A stretch of 64,000 nucleotides of DNA from Longispora albida DSM 44784 (GCF_000379825.1 NZ_KB903837.1:279193-343192); one strand, 5' to 3'. Positions 41,499 through 49,898 are shown, counted from the stretch's first letter. Program-made: numbers and translations. The notes: generated from the sequence alone by a model not told the origin.

Positions 41499-41524
41499 GC
41501 CGCAGGACACTACCGTCCTGCGGC
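41499..41524. terminator. Bidirectional terminator
   Basis: Ten-base arms GCCGCAGGAC/GTCCTGCGGC enclose a six-base loop. The MFS stop codon lies in the loop. It serves the convergent dehydrogenase and MFS genes. Confidence 0.6.
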
Positions 41525-42733
41525 GCCTGCCAGTTCCTTCTGTGTACCCCGGTGGGCGGAGCGCCCGGCCGCTGCCACCACTCCGGCCAGGACGATCCCG
41601 GCGATGAGGAACAGCGCCTGGGCTGGCAGCCGGTCGGCGAGTACGCCCGCGAGCATCGCGCCCGCCGTCCCGCCAGCGTTCCCGGCCGTGTTCACCCAGA
41701 TCGACGCCCGGGTACGCGCTGCCGGCGCCACGACCGTGTCGCCGATCGAGTACGCGATGATCAGGGCAGGCGACAGGCACATCCCGGCGGCGAACAGCCC
41801 CGGCACAAGCAGCCACCACGTACCCCCGGCGGCGGCGAGCCCGGCCACCACGGCCGCGAGCGCGAGGCACACCACGTTCAGCCGGTACCCGAGCGGACGC
41901 CGCCAGGCACGCCGTCCGTACAGGAGCCCGCCGACCGCGCTCCCGGCGGCGATGGCTGCCTCCAGGGGCCCGGCCACCGCCGGGTGCCCGGCCTGCGTGG
42001 CGATCACCGGGACGCCCACGTACACCAGTGACATGGCCGACGAGACTCCCGCGAGCATGACGAGAGCCCGCACGAACCCTGCCGCGCGCAGGGGACTCTC
42101 CGGCGGGCCCTGCTCCGCGCTCCCAGCGGCTTCCCCGGTAGCCGCACCCGGTCCTGGACTGCTGACAAATGCCACCGTCCCGACCGCGAGGACACAAACC
42201 CCTGCAAGGACAGCTGACTGCGGGCTGAACACTCCTACCAGGACACCCGTGACCAGTGGCCCTGTCGTGAACAGGACTTCCTCCGTCACGGCGTCCAGCG
42301 CGTACGCCCGCTGTACGTCCTCCCGGTCCACCAGGCGCGACCACATCACGCGCATGGAGGGCCCCAGCGGCGGCGGGCTGGCACCGGTCAGCGCGCCGAT
42401 CGCGACCAGCGCGACGACGGGCGCCTCCCAGCGCAGGGCGATGAGCAACACGACATTCCCGGCGACGTAGCCGAGCATCAACGGAATCAGGGCACGGCGG
42501 CCGTACCGGTCGACGAGACCGGCCCGCCACGGCCCAGCGAGCACGATCGTCGCACCCGTCGCGGCGGCGACCAGGCCAGCGGTGGTGAACGACGTGGCCT
42601 GCGCGACGGACAGCAGCAGGCCGAGCGGAAGGATGGCGTAGGCGAGGCGGCCCAGCGCGGCGGTGAGGAACAGCCGGCGGGCACACGGGACACTGAGGAC
42701 GGCACGGTAAGACGTGCCGCCGGACGGCGACAT
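41510..42733 (-). CDS. MFS transporter
   Basis: This 407-residue membrane protein has about 12 hydrophobic helices. The loop motif between helices 2 and 3 is 'VDRYGRRALIPLMLG' (MFS 'D.xGRR' signature, about 70-84). It resembles the small drug-efflux branch. A long cytoplasmic loop (about 178-205) is Pro/Gly/Glu-rich. The gene stands alone. The substrate is unknown. Confidence 0.88.
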   Translation of the reverse strand: MSPSGGTSYRAVLSVPCARRLFLTAALGRLAYAILPLGLLLSVAQATSFTTAGLVAAATGATIVLAGPWRAGLVDRYGRRALIPLMLGYVAGNVVLLIALRWEAPVVALVAIGALTGASPPPLGPSMRVMWSRLVDREDVQRAYALDAVTEEVLFTTGPLVTGVLVGVFSPQSAVLAGVCVLAVGTVAFVSSPGPGAATGEAAGSAEQGPPESPLRAAGFVRALVMLAGVSSAMSLVYVGVPVIATQAGHPAVAGPLEAAIAAGSAVGGLLYGRRAWRRPLGYRLNVVCLALAAVVAGLAAAGGTWWLLVPGLFAAGMCLSPALIIAYSIGDTVVAPAARTRASIWVNTAGNAGGTAGAMLAGVLADRLPAQALFLIAGIVLAGVVAAAGRSAHRGTQKELAGAAGR

Positions 42734-42845
42734 GATGAGAACTCCCGGAGAAGACGAACTGGACGAGCGACGGCGATGGGTACGCGTCCTCGTCTAGTCC
42801 GGCCGGGAAGTGATCATGAGCGGCAGCCTAGCACCAGCCTGCCGT

Positions 42846-43064
42846 TCAGTCCTCGGGGTAGTGGAAGGCTTGATCCAGGGCGACGTCCAGGGCGCGGGCG
42901 ATCTGGAAGGCCATCTCCAGCGACGGCGAGTACTTGCCCTGCTCGATCGCGTTCACGGTCTGCCGGGTGACGCCGATCCGCTCGGCCAGCTCGGCCTGGG
43001 TCATCTCCCCGGCGGCGAACCGGAGGGCTCGGATGCTGTTGGTCACCCGGGTCGGCTTCACCAT
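42846..43064 (-). CDS. Small XRE-type DNA-binding protein
   Basis: This is a 72-residue Cro/CI-type HTH protein. '[20 protein letters not shown]' and '[19 protein letters not shown]' match the short XRE group that pairs with a small membrane protein. It overlaps the upstream gene by seven bases. It probably represses the promoter at 43499-43538. Confidence 0.9.
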   Translation of the reverse strand: MVKPTRVTNSIRALRFAAGEMTQAELAERIGVTRQTVNAIEQGKYSPSLEMAFQIARALDVALDQAFHYPED

Positions 43065-43492
43065 CGGGGCAGCCCCCGCCGGTACGCGAAAATCTTGAGC
43101 GCCGAGCTGAGCACCGCGCCGAGCACGAACGCCAGATAGATCACGTTCGCGATCCAGAAGTGCCGGACCTCGAGCATCGCCAAGCCGAGCGCCGCGGTCG
43201 CCCCGGCCAGCACGAGCCACTGCCCGATGTACTCGCCGAACCGGTAGATGTCCCGGTCGCGCTCGTCCGGCTTCTCCTCGCCCCGGTGGAAGAGGATCGA
43301 CACGGCGATGTGCGCGATGATGCTCGTCACGATCGCCCCGATGATCGTCCACAGCAGAGTGGCCTGATAGGACACGTCGGCCAGCGCGGACCCGGAGTCA
43401 CCGGCCCGGCCGAGGACCGCGATCACGTACCAGGTGTAGGCAGCCACCGTCACCAGGCCCATGATCCATGCGCGTCGTTCTTCGATGGTCAT
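43058..43492 (-). CDS. Four-helix membrane protein paired with XRE regulator
   Basis: This 144-residue protein has four hydrophobic segments, for example '[20 protein letters not shown]' and '[20 protein letters not shown]'. A cytoplasmic '[18 protein letters not shown]' loop lies between helices 2 and 3. This DUF2178-like layout commonly precedes a short XRE gene. The function is unknown. The ATG at 43492 lies six bases after a -10-like hexamer, so the message may be leaderless. Confidence 0.82.
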   Translation of the reverse strand: MTIEERRAWIMGLVTVAAYTWYVIAVLGRAGDSGSALADVSYQATLLWTIIGAIVTSIIAHIAVSILFHRGEEKPDERDRDIYRFGEYIGQWLVLAGATAALGLAMLEVRHFWIANVIYLAFVLGAVLSSALKIFAYRRGLPRW

Positions 43493-43498
43493 GCCCCG

Positions 43499-43538
43499 AA
43501 TGTAAAGCTAGGCAGACATCAAGTCAAGTTTTCTTGAC
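43499..43538 (-). promoter_or_regulatory. Promoter with overlapping XRE operator
   Basis: On the minus strand, -35 TTGACT (43522-43527), a 17-base spacer and -10 TACATT (43499-43504) precede the membrane-protein start. The palindrome GTCAAG-TTTT-CTTGAC (43523-43538) covers the -35 box and is a likely repressor site for the XRE protein. Confidence 0.65.
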
Positions 43539-44072
43539 ATGACTGTCGCGGACCGGGCATCCGTGACGCCGGGCATGACTGGCGGCCGTGACAACTCCAG
43601 CGGTCAGAGAGTGGTTAATGGTTTCGAGATACAAGTTACTCGCTGTGCCGGCATTCTCGCGCCATTAGTTGCACGGTACATCTCTTACTTGCGAGGTGAA
43701 AGCAATTGGCATTCGTGAGTAGCGTGCAATCCGGACGGGTCCGACTTCGGTTCGTCTGGTCTCAAATGGACAGCGGTGCCGGGCCGATTTCGGGTGTTTC
43801 CCCACGGTTGACTCCAGCCATTCCTGGCAGCTTTGCAGGCCGTGTGACCTGCGAAATATTGTCCAGTTGAAGACTTGCGAATGCCCAATGGCACTCAGAT
43901 ACTTGGCTTGTTACTGTGACTCCTACTTGGACTGACGGCGCGCTTGACGCGGGTGTCCAACATGGAGCAGAGCTGAATAGATCTGCTCGGGCAAGTAGCG
44001 GGGGAGCGGGCGGACGGCTCGCAATGATGGGAAGTCACCGAACAGCGCGGGGATCGCGGAGGGTAGTCACGT
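43539..44072. other. AT-richer promoter region of the hydrazine cluster
   Basis: This gap has a base composition near 50% GC in places (about 43600-43720) against well over 65% around it. It holds the promoter of the cupin gene. No convincing gene is seen; a 69-codon frame on the minus strand (43685-43894) has no ribosome site or family. The cupin's GGATCGCGGAGGG-like site is just before 44073. Confidence 0.45.
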
Positions 44073-44459
44073 ATGCGCAAATTCGACAAGGCAGCCGCTG
44101 AGTCCAAAGTGGTGGGGCCGATCGATGTCACTCGGTGGGAGCAGTTCGGGCTGAATGCCGCGGTGCCCTTCCAGGCGATGTGGTACACCGTTCCGCCGCT
44201 GTCGGCGAGCGTGCTCGACCGGCACCCCGAGCTGGAGCTGTCCATCGTGATCAGCGGCGCGGCGGACGTGGAGTCGATCGAGTCCGGCAGCTTCACCCCG
44301 GTCGTGGCCGGCGACGGGTTCCTCTTCGACACCGAGGAGGGCCACATCATCCACAACCGGTCGGAGACCGAGCCGGTGACCATCTTCGCCGCCTACTGGA
44401 TGCCGACCGGCACGCCGCTCGACGGCCCGGCCGAGAAGCTCGAGGAGGCCGCCCAGTGA
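44073..44459 (+). CDS. Cupin subunit of a hydrazine synthetase
   Basis: This 128-residue single-domain cupin has 'PPLSASVLDRHPELELSIVI' (about 41-60, His51, Glu53, Glu55) and 'EGHIIHNRSETEPVTIF' (about 89-105, His91, His94). These provide the usual metal ligands in altered order. In Spb40 (s56-p1) a cupin is fused to a MetRS-like domain and the pair joins N6-hydroxylysine to glycine through an N-N bond. Here it is a separate gene whose TGA overlaps the GTG of the MetRS-like gene. Residues 1-30 are helical and may dock to the partner. Function assigned by family and context. Confidence 0.82.
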   Translation: MRKFDKAAAESKVVGPIDVTRWEQFGLNAAVPFQAMWYTVPPLSASVLDRHPELELSIVISGAADVESIESGSFTPVVAGDGFLFDTEEGHIIHNRSETEPVTIFAAYWMPTGTPLDGPAEKLEEAAQ

Positions 44460-45841
44460 GCGAAACCCCTGGCTACACCGTCATCACGATCCCGCCGCCG
44501 ACCCCGAACGGGCCGCTGCACATGGGGCACATGTCCGGCCCGTTCATCGGCGCCGACTACGCCTCGCGTGCGCTGCGCGCCCGGGGCCGCAAGGTGATCA
44601 CGATGGCCGGCGTCGACGTCAGCCAGAACTGGGTGCTCACCCGGGCCGAGAAGGACGGCGTGGACGTCGACGAGATGACCGCGCGGTACATGGACGAGAT
44701 CGAGCAGGCGTACCAGAAGGCCCGGATCGGCTACGACGCCTTCGTCGACACCCGTGACGACGTGTTCCACCAGGCGATGGCGCACGTGGTGGGCGCCATG
44801 ACCGACCGGGGCGGCCTGAAGCTCAAGGAGATCACCCTCCTGCGCTGCTCGGACTGCGCGCGGACCCTGCACAGCTCCTACGTGTCCGGTACCTGCTCGT
44901 GGTGCGGCAACGGCTCGGCCGGCGGCTCCTGCGAGGGCTGCGGCGGGCACACCTCCGCGGAGAACCTGACCGATCCGGTGTGCGCCCGCTGCGGCGGCGC
45001 GCCGGAGGAGTTCACCGTCGCCTGCCCGGTGCTGGTGATGGAGGACTACCGGGAGCAGCTCCAGCAGTTCTGGTCGAGCGCCCGGGTCACCGACCGGGTG
45101 CGGGCGCTGGCCAAGCGGTACCTGGACAACGGCCTGCCAGAGGTCCCGATCGCGTACCCGACGAACTGGGGCATCCACTGCGAGGCCGACGGCGACCTGG
45201 CCGGGCTGCGCGTGGACGTGTGGGCCGAGCTGGCCCTGAGCTACGTGCCGGGTGTCGCGTGGGCGATCGACCCGCAGGCGCGGACGCTGGACGAGTTCCA
45301 GAAGGCGTTCGAGCAGGTCGACGAGGTGTGGCACTTCCACGGCCTGGACAACGCGTTCTACTCGGGCGTGCTGTGGCCGGCGCTGTACTTCGCGGCGGGC
45401 TTCGACCCGATGCCGCTGAAGGGCGTCAACCTCAACGAGTTCTACACGCTCGACGGGCTCAAGTTCTCGACCAGCCGCAACCACGCCATCTGGGCGCACG
45501 AGCTGCTGGCCACCGAGGATCCGGCGCTCGTCCGGCTGTACCTGGCGTGGGACCGGCCCGACCGGTACTCCAGCGACTTCACCCGCGAGGCGTACGAGGC
45601 GTTCCGCGACTACGTCCGGCCGATGGTGTACGGCGAGGCGACCGCGACCCCGTCGCTGCCGCCCGTGCTGGCAGCCGCCGAGCTGCGCCGTGGCCTCGCC
45701 GCGCTGGAGCTGCCCCGCTTCGACCCGCCGCTGGCGGCGCGGAGCCTGCTGTCCCTGCTGGCGGCCGGTGCAGACGCCGGGCCGCTGTTCGAGGCGCTGA
45801 CCGGACAGGAGCAGTCGCAGGCTCCGGGGCAGGAAGGGTAG
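44456..45841 (+). CDS. Methionyl-tRNA-synthetase-like N-N-bond-forming ligase subunit
   Basis: This 461-residue class I synthetase fold has HIGH-like 'PNGPLHMGH' at 17-25 and KMSKS-like 'LKFSTSRN' at 335-342. Two zinc knuckles lie in the connective region: C131/C134 with C147/C150, and C159/C162 with C176/C179. It is shorter than MetRS, with only a remnant of the anticodon-binding region, so it is unlikely to charge tRNA. In hydrazine synthetases (Spb40-type) this domain activates an amino acid, then the cupin rearranges the hydroxylamine ester to an N-N bond. GTG 44456 overlaps the cupin stop. A true metG would be expected elsewhere in the genome. Confidence 0.87.
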   Translation: MSETPGYTVITIPPPTPNGPLHMGHMSGPFIGADYASRALRARGRKVITMAGVDVSQNWVLTRAEKDGVDVDEMTARYMDEIEQAYQKARIGYDAFVDTRDDVFHQAMAHVVGAMTDRGGLKLKEITLLRCSDCARTLHSSYVSGTCSWCGNGSAGGSCEGCGGHTSAENLTDPVCARCGGAPEEFTVACPVLVMEDYREQLQQFWSSARVTDRVRALAKRYLDNGLPEVPIAYPTNWGIHCEADGDLAGLRVDVWAELALSYVPGVAWAIDPQARTLDEFQKAFEQVDEVWHFHGLDNAFYSGVLWPALYFAAGFDPMPLKGVNLNEFYTLDGLKFSTSRNHAIWAHELLATEDPALVRLYLAWDRPDRYSSDFTREAYEAFRDYVRPMVYGEATATPSLPPVLAAAELRRGLAALELPRFDPPLAARSLLSLLAAGADAGPLFEALTGQEQSQAPGQEG

Positions 45842-45851
45842 GCGAGTTTCG

Positions 45852-46892
45852 GTGCGGACGTGCATCATCGGCGGCGGGCTGGCTGGTTCCCTGCTGGCCT
45901 GGCGGCTGGCGCACGAGCCCGGCGCGGCCTGGGTCGACCTGCTGCTCGGCGGGAGCCTCGTCGAGGACGCGACCGAGGCGTCCGGTGGCATCACCCGTGG
46001 CTACGAGTCCGAGGCAGCCCAGCGTGAGCTGGCCACGGAGAGCATCACGGAGCTGCTGGACAGCCCGGTGCTGCGGTCCTGGTCGGGTTTCCGCCGGACC
46101 GGCTCGGTGTACGTCAAGCCCAGCGCGGCCGGGCTGGCCAGCGAGATCGCCGGCCTCCCCGGCGCGGAGCTGGCCGACCTGGCCGATCTGGAGAAGCAGG
46201 GCTGGCGCGGCCTGCCCGACGGCAGCGCCGCCGTGATCGAGCCGGAGGCCGGGCACCTGTCGCCGGCCAGGCTCCGCCAGGCGCTGCTCGCCGAGCTGGC
46301 CCACAACTCGGCCGTCACGGTGTTCGCCGGCGAGGCCACGGGCCTGACCCTGCGGGACGCCTCGATCAGCGTGACGGTCGGCGGCCGGGTCCGCGAGTAC
46401 GACACCGTCGTGGTCGCCGCCGGGCCGTGGACGCCGTCCGTGCTGGGCCTGGCTGGCCTGGACACCTCCGGCTACCGGACGAAGTCCATCCAGTACTCCG
46501 TCTACCCGGTCGGGGACTGGCGCCCGCCGCTGTTCGTGGACGAGGCGACGAGCCTGTACAGCAAGCCGTACAGCTCCGACAGCATCCTGCTCGGCCTCGC
46601 GACCAGTGAGTGGAACGTCCCGCCGGGTCTCGGCCCGGTCGACCTGTCCCTGCAGGACGCCGCCGCGGCGCTGGCCGCCGAACGGTTCCCAGAGCTGCGG
46701 CTCGGCCCGGCTCGCCAGCGGGTCAGCGCCACCGACTGCTACACAGACCCGCCGATCCTGGCCCTGCGCCAGGCGGCCGGCGGGCACCGGCTCTTCACTT
46801 TCACCGGCGGTTCCGGTGGTGCGGCCAAAACCGCGCTCGCCGCCAGCCGGCGGGCCGCGACCCGGCTCGCAGAAGCCTCCAGAAAGGATTGA
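45852..46892 (+). CDS. FAD-dependent amine oxidase of the hydrazine pathway
   Basis: This 346-residue DAO-type (glycine/D-amino-acid oxidase) flavoenzyme begins at the FAD motif 'CIIGGGLAGSLLAWRL' (4-19). It has 'ATEASGGITRGYES' (FAD/substrate loop) and 'LFTFTGGSGGAAKTALAAS' at the end, as in DAO proteins. By analogy to Spb36/Tri27-type oxidases it would oxidise the N-N-coupled lysine-glycine intermediate and release hydrazinoacetic acid plus 2-aminoadipate semialdehyde. It follows the MetRS-like gene by 10 bases. The reaction is inferred from the set, not visible in the sequence. Confidence 0.82.
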   Translation: MRTCIIGGGLAGSLLAWRLAHEPGAAWVDLLLGGSLVEDATEASGGITRGYESEAAQRELATESITELLDSPVLRSWSGFRRTGSVYVKPSAAGLASEIAGLPGAELADLADLEKQGWRGLPDGSAAVIEPEAGHLSPARLRQALLAELAHNSAVTVFAGEATGLTLRDASISVTVGGRVREYDTVVVAAGPWTPSVLGLAGLDTSGYRTKSIQYSVYPVGDWRPPLFVDEATSLYSKPYSSDSILLGLATSEWNVPPGLGPVDLSLQDAAAALAAERFPELRLGPARQRVSATDCYTDPPILALRQAAGGHRLFTFTGGSGGAAKTALAASRRAATRLAEASRKD

Positions 46893-46894
46893 CG

Positions 46895-48160
46895 ATGAAC
46901 GAGGCAGAACTGCCGTATTACCACACCGTGGGGGTTGGCGCCGGTCCGGCGAACCTGAGCCTGGCGGCCCTCTACGAGGAGGCGACCACCGAGAGCCTCG
47001 CGCTGTTCGAGAAGTCCGGCGGCCCGCAGTGGCACCCTGGCCTGATCTTCCCGGGCGTCAGCATGCAGACGTCCTGGATGAAGGACCTGGTCACGCTCGT
47101 CGACCCGCGGCACAAGCTGACCTTCCTGAACTACATGGTCACAGAGGGCCGGTTGTTCGCCCTGCTCAACTCCCAGTTCGCGACGATCCCGCGCAAGGAG
47201 TACGAGCGCTACATCAAGTGGGCCGCCCGGCAGATCCCGAACATCCACTACAGCTCGCCGATCGACCGGATCTCCTTCGGTGACGGTGGCTTCACGGTGT
47301 ACTCCGACGGCAGGGCCCTCGCCCGCTCCGAGCACCTCGTGGTCGGCGTCGGCTCGCGGCCGTACATCCCGGAGGCGCTGGCCGGCCTGCCCGCCGACCG
47401 GTCCTTCATCGCCGACCACCTGTCCGACCACATCGACACGATGGACCGCAGCAAGACGGTCGCCGTGGTCGGCGGCGGCCAGACCGGCCTGGAGAAGGTG
47501 TCGCGGCTGCTGAGCGCCGGCTTCACCAACGTGCTGTGGATCGGCCGCCAGCCGTGGTTCCAGACGATCGACGACTCGTCGACGGCCAACGACATCTACC
47601 GGCCGAACTACAACGAGTTCCTGCACACCCTGTCCCGGCCGACCCGTAAGCGGCTGGTCACGGGGCACCGGCTCACCGGCGACGGCATCACGCCCGGCTC
47701 GCTGGCCGGCCTGTACCAGCAGAACTACAACGGCCACCTGGAACTGGGCCGGTTCCCGGCCACCTTCCTGCCCGGCCGCAACGTCGACTCCAGCGAGGTC
47801 GTCGGCGACGACATCGTGCTGCACTGCCGTGCGACGGAGAAGCTGGAGGAGTACCGGGTCGGCTACGTGGTCGTGGCGGTCGGCCGGGAGATCACCCCGG
47901 TCCCGTTCGACTCGGAGCTGGCCGAGCGCATCGACATGGACGAGGACGGCGAGATGATCGTCGACGCGGACTACTCGGTGCGGTGGAAGGGGATGAACGG
48001 CCACCGGATCTACGCCTTCAACCGGGCGCGGTGGAGCCACGGCATCCAGGACGGCTCGCTGACCCAGCTTCCGCTGCGCGCGGCGATGGTCATCAACTCG
48101 ATCCTCGGCCGCGAGGTCTACAAGATCTCCGACGAGATGTGCCAGACGAAGTGGAGTTGA
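46895..48160 (+). CDS. L-lysine/L-ornithine N-hydroxylase family monooxygenase
   Basis: This is a 421-residue flavin N-monooxygenase of the IucD/SidA/PvdA group. FAD motif is 'GVGAGPANLSLAALY' (13-27), 'SMQTSWMKDLVTLVDPRHKL' is the family block (about 56-75), and NADPH motif is 'VVGGGQTGLEKVSRLL' (191-206). 'YRPNYNEFL' and the terminal 'QLPLRAAMVINSILGREVY' also match. With the cupin/MetRS-like pair it most likely makes N6-hydroxylysine (as Spb38). ATG 46895 follows 'AGAAAGGA', two bases after the oxidase stop. Confidence 0.9.
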   Translation: MNEAELPYYHTVGVGAGPANLSLAALYEEATTESLALFEKSGGPQWHPGLIFPGVSMQTSWMKDLVTLVDPRHKLTFLNYMVTEGRLFALLNSQFATIPRKEYERYIKWAARQIPNIHYSSPIDRISFGDGGFTVYSDGRALARSEHLVVGVGSRPYIPEALAGLPADRSFIADHLSDHIDTMDRSKTVAVVGGGQTGLEKVSRLLSAGFTNVLWIGRQPWFQTIDDSSTANDIYRPNYNEFLHTLSRPTRKRLVTGHRLTGDGITPGSLAGLYQQNYNGHLELGRFPATFLPGRNVDSSEVVGDDIVLHCRATEKLEEYRVGYVVVAVGREITPVPFDSELAERIDMDEDGEMIVDADYSVRWKGMNGHRIYAFNRARWSHGIQDGSLTQLPLRAAMVINSILGREVYKISDEMCQTKWS

Positions 48161-48166
48161 TCGGAA

Positions 48167-48601
48167 ATGGTTGACTACGCATGGGCTCCGCCGCTCGGTG
48201 AGCAGCGGATCAACTACGACGGCAAGACCCTGCGCCTGGTGAAGGCCGACCCGCCGGTGCCGGACGGCGAGATCCCGCGGGGCGAGTACCACCAGGACGG
48301 CGAGCTGATCTGGGCCGAGATCTACGGCTCCCACGTCCAGATCGGGCGGATCGTCGGCACGTCCCGCGAGGACGGCGTGCACGAGGCCGCCTACATCCAG
48401 GTGATGAAGGACGGCACCGTCGTCGCCGGTACCCTGCGCAGCATTCCGGAGATCCTTCCCGACGGCCGGATCCGGGTCGAGGACCACTGGGCGCGGATGG
48501 ACGGCTCCTCCGGTGTGTCCTACATCGAGGAACCGATCCCGGGCTCCAGCTCCTTCGGCTCCGTGCCGCTCATGGAAGCCGCGCACTCCCAGTCCAGCTA
48601 A
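48167..48601 (+). CDS. Small beta-rich protein in the hydrazine cluster
   Basis: This 144-residue protein is of unassigned function. The pattern 'YDGKTLRLVKADP', 'GEYHQDGELIWAEIYGSHVQ', 'AAYIQVMKDGTVVAGTLRSI' and 'PEILPDGRIRVEDHW' resembles the small proteins that databases sometimes call 'N-acetylglutamate synthase' (a doubtful name). It appears to be all-beta, with no cysteine and no signal peptide. It follows the N-hydroxylase by six bases and precedes the ATP-grasp by 36, so it belongs to the operon. It could be a cyclase-like or carrier/binding protein for the pathway intermediate. Confidence 0.7.
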   Translation: MVDYAWAPPLGEQRINYDGKTLRLVKADPPVPDGEIPRGEYHQDGELIWAEIYGSHVQIGRIVGTSREDGVHEAAYIQVMKDGTVVAGTLRSIPEILPDGRIRVEDHWARMDGSSGVSYIEEPIPGSSSFGSVPLMEAAHSQSS

Positions 48602-48637
48602 AGCACAGCACAAAACTCAGCACCAGGAGAAGGACCA

Positions 48638-49885
48638 ATGCAGCGTTACGCAGTCATCGTCGACCCGCTGTCGACCGGCCGTGAGTACCCGGCGGCCTTC
48701 CGTGAGGCGGGTGTCGAGCCCATCGCGGTGATGACCGCGCCGGAGCCGGCCCCGGCCTTCATCGCCAGCTGGCACCCGGAGAACTTCGAGCACATCCTCT
48801 ACTACGAGGGTGACATCAAGGCCCTGGCCGAGAAGGTCAAGGCTTTCGACCCGATCTGCGTGGTCCCCGGCTCTGAGACCGCGACCGAGGTCTGTGACGC
48901 CCTGGTCGAGGAGGTGCTGCCCGGCACCCTCAACGACCCGGCCCGCACCCTCGCGCGCCGTGACAAGTGGGAGATGGCCGTCGCCCTCCAGAAGGCCGGC
49001 GTCCCGCACCTGCGCCAGATCAACACCGCCGACGAGGCCGAGGTGGCCGCGTGGCTGAAGGAGAGCGGCCTCGAGGGCAAGAAGCTGGTCGTCAAGCCGC
49101 CGAAGAGCATGGGCGCCGACAACGTGCACGTCGTCGAGGCCGGTGCCGACTGGCGGCACGCGTTCGGTGAGGTCGTCGGCCAGGAGAACAAGGCCGGCTT
49201 CATCAACGAGTCGGCGATCGTGCAGGAGTTCGCCGAGGGCGTCGAGTACCTGATCGACTCGTACTCTGTGGACGGCAACCACGCCTTCGTGGACATCTGC
49301 CGCTACGTGAAGGTGCAGCGCGGCGACCGTATCGGCATCTACGACCAGGTCAACTTCGTCGAGCACGACGACGCGGACGCGCAGCTGGTCTGGAAGTACG
49401 TGCTGGAGGTCCTGGAGGCCGTCGGCATCCGCAACGGCTGCGGCCACACCGAGGTCATCCTGACCGAGGAGGGCCCCCGCCTGCTGGAGATCGCGGCCCG
49501 CCCGGCCGGCGGCGGTCACCAGATCATCACCACGGTGGCGACCGGCACCAACCAGATCCTGCGCACCGTGGCCCACCGGGTCCGCGGCGAGCAGCTGCCG
49601 GACTTCCGCCTCATCCAGCAGGTCCGCGGCACGTTCGTCTCGGCGGACGCGCACGGCGTGTGGAAGAACGCTGAACTGTTCGACGGCCTGAAGAACGGCG
49701 AGGTCCCGGCCTACTTCGAGGACGGCATCGCCTACAAGACCGGCGACGTCGTGCCGCTGACGGTCGACCTGTTCACGCCGATCGGCTGGATCATCCTCGC
49801 CGCCCCGACGATGGCCGACATCGAGCGCGACTACAAGTGGATCAAGGACAAGGAGTCCCAGATCATCATCGAGCCGGTCGCCTAG
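48638..49885 (+). CDS. ATP-grasp amino-acid ligase
   Basis: This 415-residue ligase is of the biotin-carboxylase-like ATP-grasp fold. ATP lysine region is 'KKLVVKPPKSMGADNVHVV' (about 148-166), the clamp region 'ESAIVQEFAEGVEYLIDSYS' (191-210) and the metal-binding segment 'GHTEVILTEEGPRLLEIAAR' (269-288) then 'PAGGGHQ'. The pattern resembles L-amino acid ligases such as BacD/YwfE, which join two amino acids through an acyl phosphate. It is the likely first condensing enzyme for the hydrazino acid. A terminator follows its stop. Confidence 0.87.
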   Translation: MQRYAVIVDPLSTGREYPAAFREAGVEPIAVMTAPEPAPAFIASWHPENFEHILYYEGDIKALAEKVKAFDPICVVPGSETATEVCDALVEEVLPGTLNDPARTLARRDKWEMAVALQKAGVPHLRQINTADEAEVAAWLKESGLEGKKLVVKPPKSMGADNVHVVEAGADWRHAFGEVVGQENKAGFINESAIVQEFAEGVEYLIDSYSVDGNHAFVDICRYVKVQRGDRIGIYDQVNFVEHDDADAQLVWKYVLEVLEAVGIRNGCGHTEVILTEEGPRLLEIAARPAGGGHQIITTVATGTNQILRTVAHRVRGEQLPDFRLIQQVRGTFVSADAHGVWKNAELFDGLKNGEVPAYFEDGIAYKTGDVVPLTVDLFTPIGWIILAAPTMADIERDYKWIKDKESQIIIEPVA

Positions 49886-49898
49886 TACCTGGCTCAGC

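Noticed and set aside
43685..43894. 69-codon minus-strand ORF in the gap before the cupin gene
   Set aside because: No ribosome site, atypical codon use and no recognisable family; probably chance in a lower-GC gap.
44456..45841. Housekeeping methionyl-tRNA synthetase
   Set aside because: Degenerate HIGH/KMSKS motifs, reduced anticodon region and strict coupling to a cupin and N-hydroxylase argue for a biosynthetic paralogue.
46895..48160. Siderophore N-hydroxylase in a hydroxamate siderophore cluster
   Set aside because: No NRPS, IucA/IucC-type synthetase, acyltransferase or iron transporter is nearby, whereas all hydrazine partners are.
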